DNA of 64,000 nt from Rhodothermales bacterium (GTDB lineage: Bacteria > Bacteroidota > Rhodothermia > Rhodothermales > UBA10348), in assembly GCA_017643395.1 (NCBI GenBank), contig JAEPNP010000006.1:1-64000 (forward strand), in the 5' to 3' direction. Under the pieces are notes generated by a model. That model did no database searches, was not told the origin of the DNA, and saw only the letters and a list, made by a program, of their open reading frames with translations. The position numbers and the translations under genes are program-made. Below, in pieces: positions 16,885-27,222 of the stretch. How positions within the stretch are numbered: the first letter of the stretch is position 1; every line of letters begins with the position of its first letter.

Positions 16885-19005
16885 ATGTCCCTGTCTTTCG
16901 GGCTTTCTCCCTGGATCCTGATCCTGCTCGGCCTGCTGGCCGTCGCCGGGGCGATCTGGCTGTACCGCAATACGGTACCGCGGGTAGAGAGCTCGGGACG
17001 CATCGTGCTGTCCGGACTGCGCATGGCCAGTCTGCTACTGCTGATTTTTCTGCTGGTCGAACCCCTCATTACCCGGGAGCGCACCGCCGCGGATCCGCCC
17101 GTTGTGGCTCTGCTCATCGACGACTCCCAAAGCATGGTCGCGGACGGCGATACGACCGCAATCCGCGCAGCCGCAGCGGGGATAACGCCCCCGGGAGCCG
17201 ACGTGCGGGCCTTCCGCTTTGCCACCGACCTCCAGGTCGATGTGCCGGACTCCATGCACTTCTCCCGAGGCCGCACTGACATCTCGGCGGCATTGGAGCA
17301 GACCCTGGCCGAGCTCGAAGGTGAAAACCTGAGGGCGGTCGTCCTGGTGTCGGACGGCCGGTACAACACGGGCCGCAATCCCCTGCACATTGCCGACCGC
17401 TTCCCCGTGCCTGTGCACACGGTGGTGCTCGGTGACACCACCTCTCGACAGGATGTGCAAGTGCGCCGTGTGCTGACGAACGAGGTGGCCTACCGCGGCA
17501 CCGCTCTGCCCATGGAAGTCGGCATTCGCCACGAGGGCTTTGGCAACGCCCGAGTCACCGTACGTGTGCTGGAGGGAGGCCGCGTCCTGGATCAGGAGCA
17601 GGTCACACTGCCCGCGGAGGCCGGTGAGGTGCCTGTCACGCTGGAGGTCGTACCCGACACCACGGGGCTGGTCCGCTACGATATCAGTGTCTCCCGATCC
17701 GTCGACGAGTTCACCTACCGCAACAATGTCGCATCGGTCGCAGTGCAGGTCCTGGAATCCCGACGCCGGGTGCTTCTGCTCGGCGGCGCTCCGAGTCCCG
17801 ACCTGACCGCCATCCGGGCCGCGCTCGGCACGGACGATGAGCTCGCCGTCGATCTGTTCGTTCGGCGCTCGTCCGGCGGCTATTTCCAGGGGCCGCTGCC
17901 CGACCTCACGGAGTACGATCTGCTCATACTGTCCGGTTGGCCTTCCCAGGGCACGGACGCGGGCGATGTGGATCGTGTAGCCTCAGCCGTCGCCGAAGAG
18001 TCCATTCCGCTGCTGCTGACCCTGGGCCAACGCACCGATTTTCGCCTCATGCAGCGACTGGGGCCCATCCTTCCGGTCCAGCCCCGCGTCATCCGGAGTG
18101 GACGGACCGAAGGTCGACCCGTTCGCACCGGAGCGGGGCTACGACATCCCGCGCTTGCCCTTCCGGCCAATGCCCCGGGGGATGCCTGGAACGCCCTGCC
18201 CCCCATGGCAGTCACCGACGTGACGTGGCAGACGGCCGCAGATGCCCAGGTGCTGGCGACGACCGCCATCCGGGGCGTCACGCTCGACGACCCGTCCCTG
18301 GTCTTGCGCAGGCGCTCCGGCGCGCGGGCCGCCGTGCTGCTCGCGTCAGGATTCTGGCAATGGAGCAACCTGCCACCAAGTCTGGAGGCCTACCAGGAAG
18401 TTTGGCCCACCCTGACTGGCAATCTCGTGCAGTGGCTCGCTGCGCCCGAGGATGACAGACCCGTGCGTGTGCGCCCGCTGACCACGTCGTTCGAAGGCGG
18501 GGAACGGGTGGAGTTCTTTGGGCAGGTCTATGATGAGTCAGCCCAACCGGTGCCCGGCGCTACCGTCGATCTTCAGATTCGCACCCCGGACGGAACGACC
18601 CTCCCGTTTGCCATGCGCTCGATCGGGTCAGGCCGCTACCGGGCGGACGCCGGCACCCTTCCCGAGGGCCGATACGCCTACACCGCGGCCGCCTCGTTGG
18701 CGAATGAGCAGCTGGGCGAAGACTCGGGCGTCTTTTCGGTGGGGCCATTGGCCCTCGAATACCAAGACACCCGGGCCGACGCCGCGCTAATGCGCCAGAT
18801 TGCGCTCAGGACAGGAGGACAGGCCCTCGACCTGTCATCCCTTGGCGCGCTCTCCCAGCCTGCGGCCCAGGCCTCCTGGCTTCATCCCAGGGACCGCGTC
18901 GTGCGCTCTTCCATCCGCCTTTGGCAGCGATACCCGTTCCTCGTACTGGTCCTGGTATTGCTGACAGCCGAATGGTTTCTGCGAAAACGGCGCGGACTTG
19001 TCTGA
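16885..19005 (+). CDS. Membrane-anchored von Willebrand factor A domain protein
   Basis: 706 residues. Two membrane helices lie at about 8-26 and 38-58, then a vWA domain (about 70-200) with a metal-site-like DDSQSM and a later SDGRYNTGRNP. Next come beta-sandwich segments (CARDB/Ig-like, about 200-290), a central class I glutamine-amidotransferase-like region without visible catalytic triad (around 295-400), another beta region and a C-terminal helix (about 682-698) followed by RKRRG. This layout is known from large BatA/BatB-like membrane proteins of Bacteroidota. Function unknown, but a periplasmic scaffold is likely. It lies 3 bases after the protease gene. Confidence 0.8.
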   Translation: MSLSFGLSPWILILLGLLAVAGAIWLYRNTVPRVESSGRIVLSGLRMASLLLLIFLLVEPLITRERTAADPPVVALLIDDSQSMVADGDTTAIRAAAAGITPPGADVRAFRFATDLQVDVPDSMHFSRGRTDISAALEQTLAELEGENLRAVVLVSDGRYNTGRNPLHIADRFPVPVHTVVLGDTTSRQDVQVRRVLTNEVAYRGTALPMEVGIRHEGFGNARVTVRVLEGGRVLDQEQVTLPAEAGEVPVTLEVVPDTTGLVRYDISVSRSVDEFTYRNNVASVAVQVLESRRRVLLLGGAPSPDLTAIRAALGTDDELAVDLFVRRSSGGYFQGPLPDLTEYDLLILSGWPSQGTDAGDVDRVASAVAEESIPLLLTLGQRTDFRLMQRLGPILPVQPRVIRSGRTEGRPVRTGAGLRHPALALPANAPGDAWNALPPMAVTDVTWQTAADAQVLATTAIRGVTLDDPSLVLRRRSGARAAVLLASGFWQWSNLPPSLEAYQEVWPTLTGNLVQWLAAPEDDRPVRVRPLTTSFEGGERVEFFGQVYDESAQPVPGATVDLQIRTPDGTTLPFAMRSIGSGRYRADAGTLPEGRYAYTAAASLANEQLGEDSGVFSVGPLALEYQDTRADAALMRQIALRTGGQALDLSSLGALSQPAAQASWLHPRDRVVRSSIRLWQRYPFLVLVLVLLTAEWFLRKRRGLV

Positions 19006-19072
19006 ACGGCAGATCCCGCCGCCGGACTCGCCGTTTATTCCGGCTTAGTACGCGACAGACCCGAGACCGCCT

Positions 19073-20293
19073 GTGAACGAACTCCAGATTGCTCCCGAAG
19101 CCGTTGAGATCCCGCTGGATCTTACCCTGGAGCATGCCGGGTTTGAAGCGTTTCTGACCGACATCCGCCGCCACCTGCACCGGCACCCGGAAATCGGGCT
19201 GCACGAATACGACACGGCCCGGTTTATCCGCGACCTGTTCGAGCGACGTGGTCTGGAGGTGGTCGGTCCGCTGGCCCGAACAGGCCTGTATGTGGATATC
19301 GTCGGTGCTGCCGATGGTCCCACCGTTGCGTACCGGGCTGACATCGACGCCCTGCCCATCGACGACCGAAAGGATGTCGAATACCGCTCGACTCGTGAGG
19401 GCCTGGCGCATTTGTGCGGCCACGATGCGCACACCACGATTGCCATCGGCACCGCGCTGCTGCTGGCGGAACGTCGCGACAGACTGAAGGGCACGGTGCG
19501 TGTCTTTTTCCAGCCCAACGAAGAGGGCATTCCCAGCGGCGCGCCGCTCATGATTCGCGACGGCGTACTGGAGGGCGTTTCGGCGGCGTTCGCCTCCCAT
19601 GTGGATCCCACCCTGCCGACCGGGGTGTTTGGGCTTATCACAGGAGCGGCCACAGCTTCTGCCGACCGTTTCCGCGTCATTGTGCGCGGACCGTCGACGG
19701 GCCACTCCGCCCGACCGCACCAGTCGGCAGACACGGTCTGGATCGCGACCAACGTGATGAACACGCTCTACCAGGTGGTCGGCCGCCGTACGGACGCGCG
19801 TCATGGTACTGTGCTGGCGGTCTGTCGGCTACGCGGCGGCGATGCCTATAACGTCATCCCGCAGGAAGTGGAGTTTGGTGGCACTGTGCGCTGCACGGCC
19901 CGGGAGGACCGCGATACGGTGCGCACACTGATCGCAGAAACCGCTCAGCGTACGGCTGCGCAGTTCGGTGCCGAAACGGTCGTCGACTTCGATCACGGAG
20001 CGCCCCCCGTGCTGAATGACCACAAGCTGGTGGGACTGGTCCGCGAAACCATCACGGGCATGTTTGGAGAGGACGCGATCTTCGACATCCCGGCACCCAG
20101 CATGGGCGCTGAAGACTTTGCGCACTATCTGACGCACGTGCCCGGCATGTTGCTGCGCGTGGGCACCTCCGACGGGCCTGCGACCAGCTATCCCCTGCAT
20201 GACTCCTGCTTCGACATTGACGAAGCGGTGTTCGGCAAGGCACCTCGCATGCTGGCTGCCATGCTGGAAGCGTACCTGGAGCGCGCCCGCTAG
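19073..20293 (+). CDS. M20 family amidohydrolase
   Basis: 406 residues, typical for N-acyl-amino acid / hippurate / IAA-amino acid amidohydrolases. Metal-binding features: CGHDAHTT (His and Asp region, about 118-125), FFQPNEEGIPSG (Glu pair, about 146-157), and a late SMGAEDFAHY. The central lid domain (about 200-310) carries the conserved GHSARPHQSADTVWIA. It hydrolyses amide bonds of acylated amino acids in the cytoplasm. The start is GTG at 19073, with no ATG nearby. Its stop overlaps the stop of the convergent DUF2339 gene by 4 bases. Confidence 0.9.
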   Translation: MNELQIAPEAVEIPLDLTLEHAGFEAFLTDIRRHLHRHPEIGLHEYDTARFIRDLFERRGLEVVGPLARTGLYVDIVGAADGPTVAYRADIDALPIDDRKDVEYRSTREGLAHLCGHDAHTTIAIGTALLLAERRDRLKGTVRVFFQPNEEGIPSGAPLMIRDGVLEGVSAAFASHVDPTLPTGVFGLITGAATASADRFRVIVRGPSTGHSARPHQSADTVWIATNVMNTLYQVVGRRTDARHGTVLAVCRLRGGDAYNVIPQEVEFGGTVRCTAREDRDTVRTLIAETAQRTAAQFGAETVVDFDHGAPPVLNDHKLVGLVRETITGMFGEDAIFDIPAPSMGAEDFAHYLTHVPGMLLRVGTSDGPATSYPLHDSCFDIDEAVFGKAPRMLAAMLEAYLERAR

Positions 20294-21909
20294 GGCTGCT
20301 CGGCGACCGGCGACTCCTCGAGGTCTTCCTCCCAGAAATCGGGGAACAGATAGCTGGCTCCGAGCAGGGCCGCGCCGATCCCAAGGAACAGCAGAATGCG
20401 CCACACCGCATCCATCTGCTCGAGATCGAAGAAGAGCAGCTTCCCCACAACCAGTCCCACTGTGGAGATTCCGGCCAGGCGCACGATGCGCTCCCGGAGG
20501 CGGAAGCCTGTTGCCAGGAGCGTCACCGCCAGCAGGGCCCATGCGATCGTCGCCAGGACGGGTCCGATATCCAGGTAGTCTCCCAGCGCACCGAAGACGG
20601 CGTTGAGGTAGAGCAGGCCGAGCACCCACGCGATGGCGTAGTGTCGTCCCGCTTCGGCGGTGGCGGAGGCGACGGCCGGCAGCGCGATGATGCCGAGCCC
20701 GTCGAAGACCACGCCTTGCCACCAGATCGACGTTCCATCCAGAAGCTGAAGGGCCATGCCCACGCTGCCCACGAGCACCAGCAGCCGCGCGACCCATCCG
20801 GCCGCCTCTGCCGGGTAGCGCGCGTGCACTACGTGCAGCACCGCAGCGAGAATCAGTAGCGGTCCGAACGACTCTCCGTCCAACAAGGCCAGCGAGCCCA
20901 CCGAGGCCAGCAAGGCGGCGGCCGACAGGGGTCCCGCGCGGAACAGCAGGTTCCTACCCTCCCGGATGGAGACCGCGCTATACCCGGCCGCCCCGGCCAG
21001 GGCCAGCCACCCCACCGGCAAGCGGCTCAAATCGAGCGCAATCATGAGCAGGCCCAGCGTCAGCAGCGGCACGCCGATTGCCTGGAGGGTGGTAATTGCG
21101 TGTGCCCACCGGCGCTCATCGCACCACATCATTGGCAGCACACCAAACACGCCGAAGAACACCAGAATGGCTCCGGTCACCGTGGACCGCACCGCCAGGG
21201 TGTGCTCAGGACGCAATTCTCCGGCCGCCAACGCGAGTGCGACGGTCATGCCGGCAGCAAGCAGTGCGTGGGTCAGCACCCAACCTCGAGATCGGTAGAC
21301 AATGCCCGCGGTGACCATGACCGCCGCGAGATACACGGTCAGGGCCACCAGCGACCCTTCTCCCCCGGAAAGCACAAACGGCGCCGCCGTAGCCGCACCG
21401 AACGCCACGGAAGCGAGCGCACCTGCCCCACCCACCAGACTGAGGGCCAGACACACGCCGCTGACTGCCGTCGCCAGGACAAGCGCCGGGATCAGGCCGA
21501 TCATGCCGTAGAAGACGTGCGCAGAGAACACGGCTACGTACCACGCTCCGACCCCGCCACCAGCAAGCACGTGGGCCAGCATGCGACGCTCGCGCAGGCG
21601 GCCGGCCAGTGCCAGCAGCACCCCTCCCGCTACAACCGCCAGTGCTACGCGCACCAACTCGTTGATCCAGCCACGCTCAATGCCGTAACGCACCAGAAAC
21701 AGGATGCCGGCCAGGAAGAGCAGCATGCCCAGGCGGGCCAGGGCCCCATCGCCTGTCAGGAACGCTACCAGTCGCGCACCAGCCTCCCGGAGGCGATCGG
21801 GCGGTTTGGGCCGGGGGGTGGGTGACGCCGGGGCGACCCGATTCGCGAGGCGCTCCTCCAACGCGGCTACCCGTGCCTCCAGATCGGCTATGCGGCTCTC
21901 CTGATCCAC
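20290..21909 (-). CDS. DUF2339 multi-pass membrane protein
   Basis: 539 residues starting at the GTG at 21909, so the protein opens with MDQESRIADLEARVAALEER (Met for GTG), a short coiled coil typical of this family's N-terminus. A Pro-rich linker follows, then at least 14 hydrophobic helices to the C-terminus and a short acidic tail EEDLEESPVAEQ. The end FLGIGAALLGASYLF fits DUF2339. An inner-membrane protein of unknown role. The frame continues upstream to 22071, but there it lies opposite the lamin-tail gene. It is divergent from that gene, with 28 bases between their starts. Confidence 0.85.
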   Translation of the reverse strand: MDQESRIADLEARVAALEERLANRVAPASPTPRPKPPDRLREAGARLVAFLTGDGALARLGMLLFLAGILFLVRYGIERGWINELVRVALAVVAGGVLLALAGRLRERRMLAHVLAGGGVGAWYVAVFSAHVFYGMIGLIPALVLATAVSGVCLALSLVGGAGALASVAFGAATAAPFVLSGGEGSLVALTVYLAAVMVTAGIVYRSRGWVLTHALLAAGMTVALALAAGELRPEHTLAVRSTVTGAILVFFGVFGVLPMMWCDERRWAHAITTLQAIGVPLLTLGLLMIALDLSRLPVGWLALAGAAGYSAVSIREGRNLLFRAGPLSAAALLASVGSLALLDGESFGPLLILAAVLHVVHARYPAEAAGWVARLLVLVGSVGMALQLLDGTSIWWQGVVFDGLGIIALPAVASATAEAGRHYAIAWVLGLLYLNAVFGALGDYLDIGPVLATIAWALLAVTLLATGFRLRERIVRLAGISTVGLVVGKLLFFDLEQMDAVWRILLFLGIGAALLGASYLFPDFWEEDLEESPVAEQP

Positions 21910-21937
21910 GCCGCACAGTACGAACGGCAGGATTGCG

Positions 21938-23830
21938 TTGCATGGGGCTCCTTCCGCGCCTCTACCTCCAAAAAGAGCCGTGCTGCTTCTCTGTTGCCTT
22001 GTGATCAACGAAATCGCCTTCGCTCCGGCGGACCCGGCCCTGGAATACGTGGAGCTCCTCAACGTCGGCATCGAGACGGTTGAAATGGCACAGATAGAGT
22101 TTTACGATTCGCGTCTGCGTCCGGTCAGGGTGTCGTCGCGATCCCTTCTGCTAGAACCCGGGGGTTACCTGGTTCTGGTGCGGGACGCCGACGCGTTTGC
22201 GACGGCGTTCCCCGGGGTGCCATTTGTGGCCGTTTCGCCATGGCCGGCGCTGAACAACGGGGGCGACCGGCCGGCGGTGGGTGCAGGCGGCAGGGAGATC
22301 GATGCGGTGCCGTACGATGGCGACTGGGGCGGGCCCGTGCTGGAGCGACATGACCCGCGAGGGCCTTCAGACCATCGGGTGAACTGGACATCAGCAGCGG
22401 GCTCACCCGGACAGCGCAACGCGGCCTACCGGCCAGACCGAGAGCCGCCGGAGATCGTCTTCTCGGACAGGCTGCATACCGACACTGTCTGGGTGCAGGC
22501 GTCGGAACCGGTGCTCCCCGTGGGCCGGCTGGCCGGATCTCCGCTGAGCTGGGTCACCGACCGCACCGGGTGGGCGTTCCGGCCTCCGGGTTTGACCCTG
22601 AGCGGTCTGGAAGACCTGTTCGGAAACACGGCGCCCACGGTGATGCTGAGCCCGGTCCCCGGGCCGATGGCGGGGGACGTGCTCGTGAGCGAGCGACTGG
22701 TTCGGCCGAGTCCGCTGATTGAGCTCTGGAATCGATCCGACCAGGCACGCAGCCTGCGGCGCACTCGGGTTGGCGATCGCACGCTCGGACCCGTCTCGCT
22801 GCGGCCCGGCGCCGCCATGTTGGTCGCCGACCCGCCGGGGGGCAGCGAAGAGGTGGAGATCAGGGATGCCTATGGCGCCCTGGTCGACACAGCCAGTTTC
22901 GATGCGGACCTGCTCGACCCCGCCCTGCCACCCTCCGGCACGTCCTTGCACCGGCTGCCGGACGGGCGGTGGTACGCCGATCAACCGACGCCGGGTACCC
23001 ACTCACCGCTTGTCGAGGTTGCCGCGCCCGCGGAGGGCACGCTCGTGATCAATGAGGTGCTGTTCCACGCCGAGCCGGGTGGGGTCGAGTTCGTGGAGCT
23101 CCTGGCCCTCGAGCTGGTCGAGCTCAATGAAGTCTACCTGCGGATTGATCGGTATCCGGCCACGCCCGACTCGGTGCGGATCGCTTGGCGACCCACCGCG
23201 GCTGCAGCGGGCACGTTGATCACGCTTGTTTTTCCCGTTTCGGGCGTCGCCGCGGCGGACCTGCCGTGGTTCGCGCAGCGGGCCTATCCCGATGGTGGTG
23301 GTATCTGGCTGCACGCAGCCGGAGCCCCTTCGCTCCGCAACGATGGGGTGCGGCTGTCCCTTCACCGGCGTGACGGCCTCCTGCTGGACCATGTCGAACT
23401 GACCCCGGATCTGCACGCCGCGGATCTGCGTGACCCCGCGGGGATCTCCCTGGAACGGGTGGATGCGCGCGCGCCCGCAGATGCGCCAGGCAACTGGCGG
23501 TCCAGCGCGGCGACCCGTGGTGCCTCTCCGGGTGAGGGGCGGGCACAGAGTCCATCGCCCGAATCCGGCGGACTCCAGCTTGTCCCGCAGGTGTTCGATC
23601 CTTCCGAGACGTCGGTCCGGATCACGGTGCCGGGGGCTGCGAGTGTGCACGCCCGCGTGTTTGACCGACGCGGGCGGGCCGTACGCACCCTGGCCGGACT
23701 GGGACAGGCCGTGTTCTGGGACGGGCGGGACGAGTCAGGGCGGCGGGTGCGGAACGGGATCCACATTGTGCTCGCGCGCGGCGAATCCGGGCGATCCTAC
23801 CGCGGAGTCGTCGTGGTGGCTTCCCGCTGA
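21938..23830 (+). CDS. Exported lamin-tail-domain (LTD) protein with FlgD/T9SS-like C-terminus
   Basis: 630 residues if the TTG at 21938 is used. The N-terminus has basic residues followed by a short hydrophobic stretch (KRAVLLLCCLVINEIAFA), which may be a signal peptide running straight into the first lamin-tail domain: LVINEIAFAP...LEYVELLNV. A second domain begins near residue 367 with LVINEVLFHAEPGGVEFVELL. The end (about 545-628) has VHARVFDRRGRAVRTLAGL and a WDGRDESGRRVRNG turn, as in FlgD-like and T9SS C-terminal Ig domains. Such proteins are secreted or surface bound; the role is unknown. The exact start is uncertain because no ATG is in frame nearby. Confidence 0.75.
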   Translation: MHGAPSAPLPPKRAVLLLCCLVINEIAFAPADPALEYVELLNVGIETVEMAQIEFYDSRLRPVRVSSRSLLLEPGGYLVLVRDADAFATAFPGVPFVAVSPWPALNNGGDRPAVGAGGREIDAVPYDGDWGGPVLERHDPRGPSDHRVNWTSAAGSPGQRNAAYRPDREPPEIVFSDRLHTDTVWVQASEPVLPVGRLAGSPLSWVTDRTGWAFRPPGLTLSGLEDLFGNTAPTVMLSPVPGPMAGDVLVSERLVRPSPLIELWNRSDQARSLRRTRVGDRTLGPVSLRPGAAMLVADPPGGSEEVEIRDAYGALVDTASFDADLLDPALPPSGTSLHRLPDGRWYADQPTPGTHSPLVEVAAPAEGTLVINEVLFHAEPGGVEFVELLALELVELNEVYLRIDRYPATPDSVRIAWRPTAAAAGTLITLVFPVSGVAAADLPWFAQRAYPDGGGIWLHAAGAPSLRNDGVRLSLHRRDGLLLDHVELTPDLHAADLRDPAGISLERVDARAPADAPGNWRSSAATRGASPGEGRAQSPSPESGGLQLVPQVFDPSETSVRITVPGAASVHARVFDRRGRAVRTLAGLGQAVFWDGRDESGRRVRNGIHIVLARGESGRSYRGVVVVASR

Positions 23831-23918
23831 TCGGAACATGTTGCCGTCGCGCCACGCGGTGGAACAGCCCCAAACACCCTTCGTTGCAAAGCGCGAGTGC
23901 AATCCGCCACGCACGTAT

Positions 23919-24266
23919 ATGATCGGAACCGACGCCACTACTCCCCTTCAGCTCTCGGATCGAGCCGCCAATGAGATCCGGAACATCATGGAGACCAAGA
24001 GCCTCCCTGAGGGGTTCGGCCTGCGGGTAGGCGTTCGAGGAGGCGGCTGTTCCGGAATGAGCTACATGCTCGGTTTTGACCGAAAGCGTGACCACGACCT
24101 GCAGTTTGAAGTAGACGGTATCGCAGTCTACATGGACAAGCGGCACGGTCTCTATTTGATGGGCACGATGATCGACTATCAGGACGGTCTGAACGCGCGA
24201 GGCTTCACGTTTGAAAACCCCAACGCCACGCAGACGTGTGGCTGTGGGTCCAGCTTCGCCGCATGA
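23919..24266 (+). CDS. A-type iron-sulfur carrier (IscA/ErpA/HesB family)
   Basis: 115 residues from the ATG at 23919. The family's three Cys are present: GGGCSGMSY near the middle, and TCGCGSSF near the C-terminus. It takes Fe-S clusters from the SUF scaffold and passes them to target enzymes. A second A-type protein is encoded at 37506-37838 beside the SUF operon. This one has an N-terminal extension of about 10 residues and stands alone, followed by a hairpin. Confidence 0.93.
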   Translation: MIGTDATTPLQLSDRAANEIRNIMETKSLPEGFGLRVGVRGGGCSGMSYMLGFDRKRDHDLQFEVDGIAVYMDKRHGLYLMGTMIDYQDGLNARGFTFENPNATQTCGCGSSFAA

Positions 24267-24275
24267 GGGATGCGG

Positions 24276-24305
24276 ACCAGACCGTGGCTGTCCGCTTGGT
24301 CTGGT
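24276..24305 (+). terminator. Terminator-like hairpin after the A-type carrier gene
   Basis: ACCAGACC (24276-24283) and GGTCTGGT (24298-24305) form a perfect 8-bp stem 10 bases after the stop codon, followed by TCTTG. The loop is 14 bases. It separates the carrier gene from clpC. Confidence 0.6.
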
Positions 24306-24421
24306 TCTTGCCCTGTGACGGTCTGCTGGCCGAGGTCCGCATCGCAGGATGCATACCACCGGCTGCAACCACGCCCACCGGGCATCCCCCCGCCTGCCGC
24401 TTCTGGCGCAACCAATAGAAC

Positions 24422-27052
24422 ATGGAAGGCAACTTTTCCAATCGGGTTCGTGACGTGATTTCCTTCTCCCGGGAGGAGGCTATTCGTCTGGGCCACGATT
24501 ATATCGGCACCGAACACCTCCTTCTGGGAATCATTCGCGAGGGCGAGGGCATCGCCGTCAAGATCCTTCGCAACCTGGGTTGTGACCTCTTCAAACTGAA
24601 GAAGTCGATCGAGGAGACCGTGCGGTCGACCGGCGGCACCTTGACGGTGGGCAACATCCCCCTCACGAAACAGGCCGAGAAGGTGCTCAAGATCACCTAT
24701 CTCGAGGCCAAGCTGTACAAGAGCGACGTCATCGGCACCGAGCACCTGCTTTTGAGCCTGCTCCGCGATGACGAGAATCTGGCCGCGCAGATCCTGCAGC
24801 AGGGCTTTTCCATTACCTATGACGCTGTGCGGTCAGAGCTCGATACGATCGTCAGCGGTACGGCATCCTCACGCGGCGGCAGCTCCGGCGGCGGTCGGCA
24901 GTCGAGCGGCCGTTCCTCGTCCTCCGGCAAACAGGATCGTGGTGGCAAGATGGACAAGAGCAAAACTCCCGTACTCGACAATTTTGGACGCGATCTGACT
25001 CGCCTGGCCGAAGAGGGCAAGCTCGACCCCGTTGTGGGCCGGGAACGCGAGATCGAGCGCGTGGCGCAGGTCCTCAGCCGGCGCAAGAAGAACAACCCGG
25101 TGCTCATTGGCGAGCCCGGCGTGGGCAAGACGGCCATCGCCGAGGGCCTGGCCATGCGCATCGTGCAGCGCAAGGTCAGCCGCGTGCTCTACGACAAACG
25201 CATCGTGACGCTGGATCTGGCCGCGCTGGTGGCCGGCACCAAGTACCGCGGCCAGTTCGAGGAGCGCATGAAAGCGGTGATGAACGAGCTCGAGAAGAGC
25301 CCGGACGTCATTCTCTTCATTGACGAACTCCACACCATCGTCGGCGCCGGCGGCGCATCCGGTTCACTGGACGCCTCCAACATGTTCAAGCCCGCGCTAG
25401 CGCGCGGAGAGATCCAGTGCATCGGTGCTACGACGCTGGACGAATACCGTCAGCACATCGAGAAGGACGGCGCGCTTGACCGTCGCTTCCAGAAGATTCT
25501 GGTCGACCCCTCCACCCCGGAGGAGACCGTGCTGATCCTGCAGAATATCAAGGACCGCTACGAATCGCATCACAACGTCAGCTACTCGGACGAGGCCCTC
25601 GAGCTTACCGTCAAGCTAGCCGAGCGCTACATCACCGACCGATTCCTTCCGGACAAGGCCATCGACGTGCTCGACGAGGCCGGCGCCCGCGTGCACCTCA
25701 ACAACATTCGCGTTCCCAAGGAGATCGTGAAGCTTGAGGAGGACATCGAGGCGGTCCGCGAAGAGAAGAACCAGGTCGTCAAGAGCCAGAAGTTCGAGGA
25801 GGCCGCGCGTCTGCGTGACTCCGAGAAGAAGCTCATCGAGGAGCTGGAGAAGGCCAAGAAGGAGTGGGAGGAAAAGGCCGAGTCGGAGATCCATGACGTG
25901 GCCGTCAACGACATCTCCGAAGTCGTGGCCATGATGACCGGTATTCCGGTGGATCGCATCTCCGAGCCGGAGACCGAGAAGCTGCTCCGCATGGAGGAAG
26001 AGCTGAAAGGCACGGTCATCGGTCAGGAAGAGGCCATCCGGAAGCTCTCGAAGTCCATTCGGCGCACGCGTGCGGGTCTCAAGGATCCCAAGCGGCCGAT
26101 TGGCTCATTCATCTTCCTCGGCCCGACTGGTGTAGGCAAGACCGAACTGGCCAAGCAGCTGACCGAATACCTGTTCGACAACCAGGAAGCACTCATCCGC
26201 GTGGACATGTCGGAGTACATGGAGAAGTTCTCCGTGTCCCGCCTCGTCGGTGCGCCTCCCGGATACGTCGGCTACGAAGAGGGCGGCCAGCTCACCGAAA
26301 AAGTGCGCCGCAAGCCCTACTCCGTGGTGCTGCTCGACGAGATCGAGAAAGCACACCCGGACGTCTTCAACATCCTGCTCCAGGTTCTGGACGATGGGCA
26401 GCTCACCGATGGCCTCGGCCGCAAGGTGGACTTCCGCAATACCATCATCATCATGACGTCCAACATCGGGGCGCGTGATATCAAGAACCTCGGCAAAGGC
26501 ATCGGCTTCAGCCAGGGCGAGCAGAAGGACTTTGACTACAAGGCGCTCAAGAGCACGGTCGAGGATGCGCTGAAGCGGGTCTTCAATCCGGAGTTTCTGA
26601 ACCGCATTGATGACGTCATCGTCTTCCACCCGCTCGAGAAAGAGCACATCCACGAGATCATCCATCTCATGGCCGGAGACCTGTTCCGCCGCGCCGAAGA
26701 GCTGGGCATCACGGTGGACCTGGACGACAAGGCCAAGAATTTCCTTGTCGAGAAGGGCTATGACGCCAAGTTCGGCGCGCGTCCGCTTCGTCGCGCCATT
26801 CAGAAGTACATCGAGGATCCGATGGCGGAAGCTATCCTGGGGCACAGTCTCGGGGACGGCGACACGCTGATCATCACGTACGACGAAAAGGCCGACAAGG
26901 GCGAGCTCTCTTTCAAGACCAAGAAGCCTCGGAAGAAGAAGGCTACCTCTGCCAAGGCGAAGAAAGCAGCGTCTGCATCTGCGAAGAAGGACGATGCGGA
27001 GGCTGCTGCGGACGCGGTTGGTAGCGACGACGGGGAAGCTTCGGCGGAATAG
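24422..27052 (+). CDS. clpC: ATP-dependent Clp protease ATP-binding subunit ClpC
   Basis: 876 residues. Two Clp N-terminal repeats cover about 1-145. A Ser/Gly-rich linker follows, then AAA+ domain 1 with Walker A GEPGVGKT (Lys236), a UVR motif in the middle domain ([18 protein letters not shown]), and AAA+ domain 2 with GPTGVGKT (Lys573) and the D2 C-terminal domain to about 830. It unfolds substrates for ClpP. The last ~45 residues are an added tail, very rich in Lys, Ala and Ser and then Asp/Glu, not usual in ClpC. A 109-bp palindromic repeat begins 18 bases after the stop and may act as terminator. Confidence 0.97.
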   Translation: MEGNFSNRVRDVISFSREEAIRLGHDYIGTEHLLLGIIREGEGIAVKILRNLGCDLFKLKKSIEETVRSTGGTLTVGNIPLTKQAEKVLKITYLEAKLYKSDVIGTEHLLLSLLRDDENLAAQILQQGFSITYDAVRSELDTIVSGTASSRGGSSGGGRQSSGRSSSSGKQDRGGKMDKSKTPVLDNFGRDLTRLAEEGKLDPVVGREREIERVAQVLSRRKKNNPVLIGEPGVGKTAIAEGLAMRIVQRKVSRVLYDKRIVTLDLAALVAGTKYRGQFEERMKAVMNELEKSPDVILFIDELHTIVGAGGASGSLDASNMFKPALARGEIQCIGATTLDEYRQHIEKDGALDRRFQKILVDPSTPEETVLILQNIKDRYESHHNVSYSDEALELTVKLAERYITDRFLPDKAIDVLDEAGARVHLNNIRVPKEIVKLEEDIEAVREEKNQVVKSQKFEEAARLRDSEKKLIEELEKAKKEWEEKAESEIHDVAVNDISEVVAMMTGIPVDRISEPETEKLLRMEEELKGTVIGQEEAIRKLSKSIRRTRAGLKDPKRPIGSFIFLGPTGVGKTELAKQLTEYLFDNQEALIRVDMSEYMEKFSVSRLVGAPPGYVGYEEGGQLTEKVRRKPYSVVLLDEIEKAHPDVFNILLQVLDDGQLTDGLGRKVDFRNTIIIMTSNIGARDIKNLGKGIGFSQGEQKDFDYKALKSTVEDALKRVFNPEFLNRIDDVIVFHPLEKEHIHEIIHLMAGDLFRRAEELGITVDLDDKAKNFLVEKGYDAKFGARPLRRAIQKYIEDPMAEAILGHSLGDGDTLIITYDEKADKGELSFKTKKPRKKKATSAKAKKAASASAKKDDAEAAADAVGSDDGEASAE

Positions 27053-27070
27053 GGTTGTGGTGCCGGGGGG

Positions 27071-27179
27071 TTCGGGCAGACGTCTGACGCGATTCGCCTT
27101 GGGCCGGGAGGCCTTGCAGGCGCGTTGGAATCGTTGTGTGCCGGCCCCGGCAGAAAATCGCGGCAGACGTCCGCCCGAA
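27071..27179. repeat. Palindromic 109-bp intergenic repeat, copy 1
   Basis: The ends TTCGGGCAGACGTCTGACGC and GCGGCAGACGTCCGCCCGAA are inverted repeats of each other. The full 24-nt arms differ at two positions, so the element can fold into one long hairpin with an internal segment of about 60 bases. The whole element reappears in the opposite orientation at 28596-28703. It begins 18 bases after the clpC stop. Confidence 0.85.
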
Positions 27180-27222
27180 CACGGTTCACGCCTGTTCAGG
27201 CCGGGGATTCTTGGGGGTCCTG

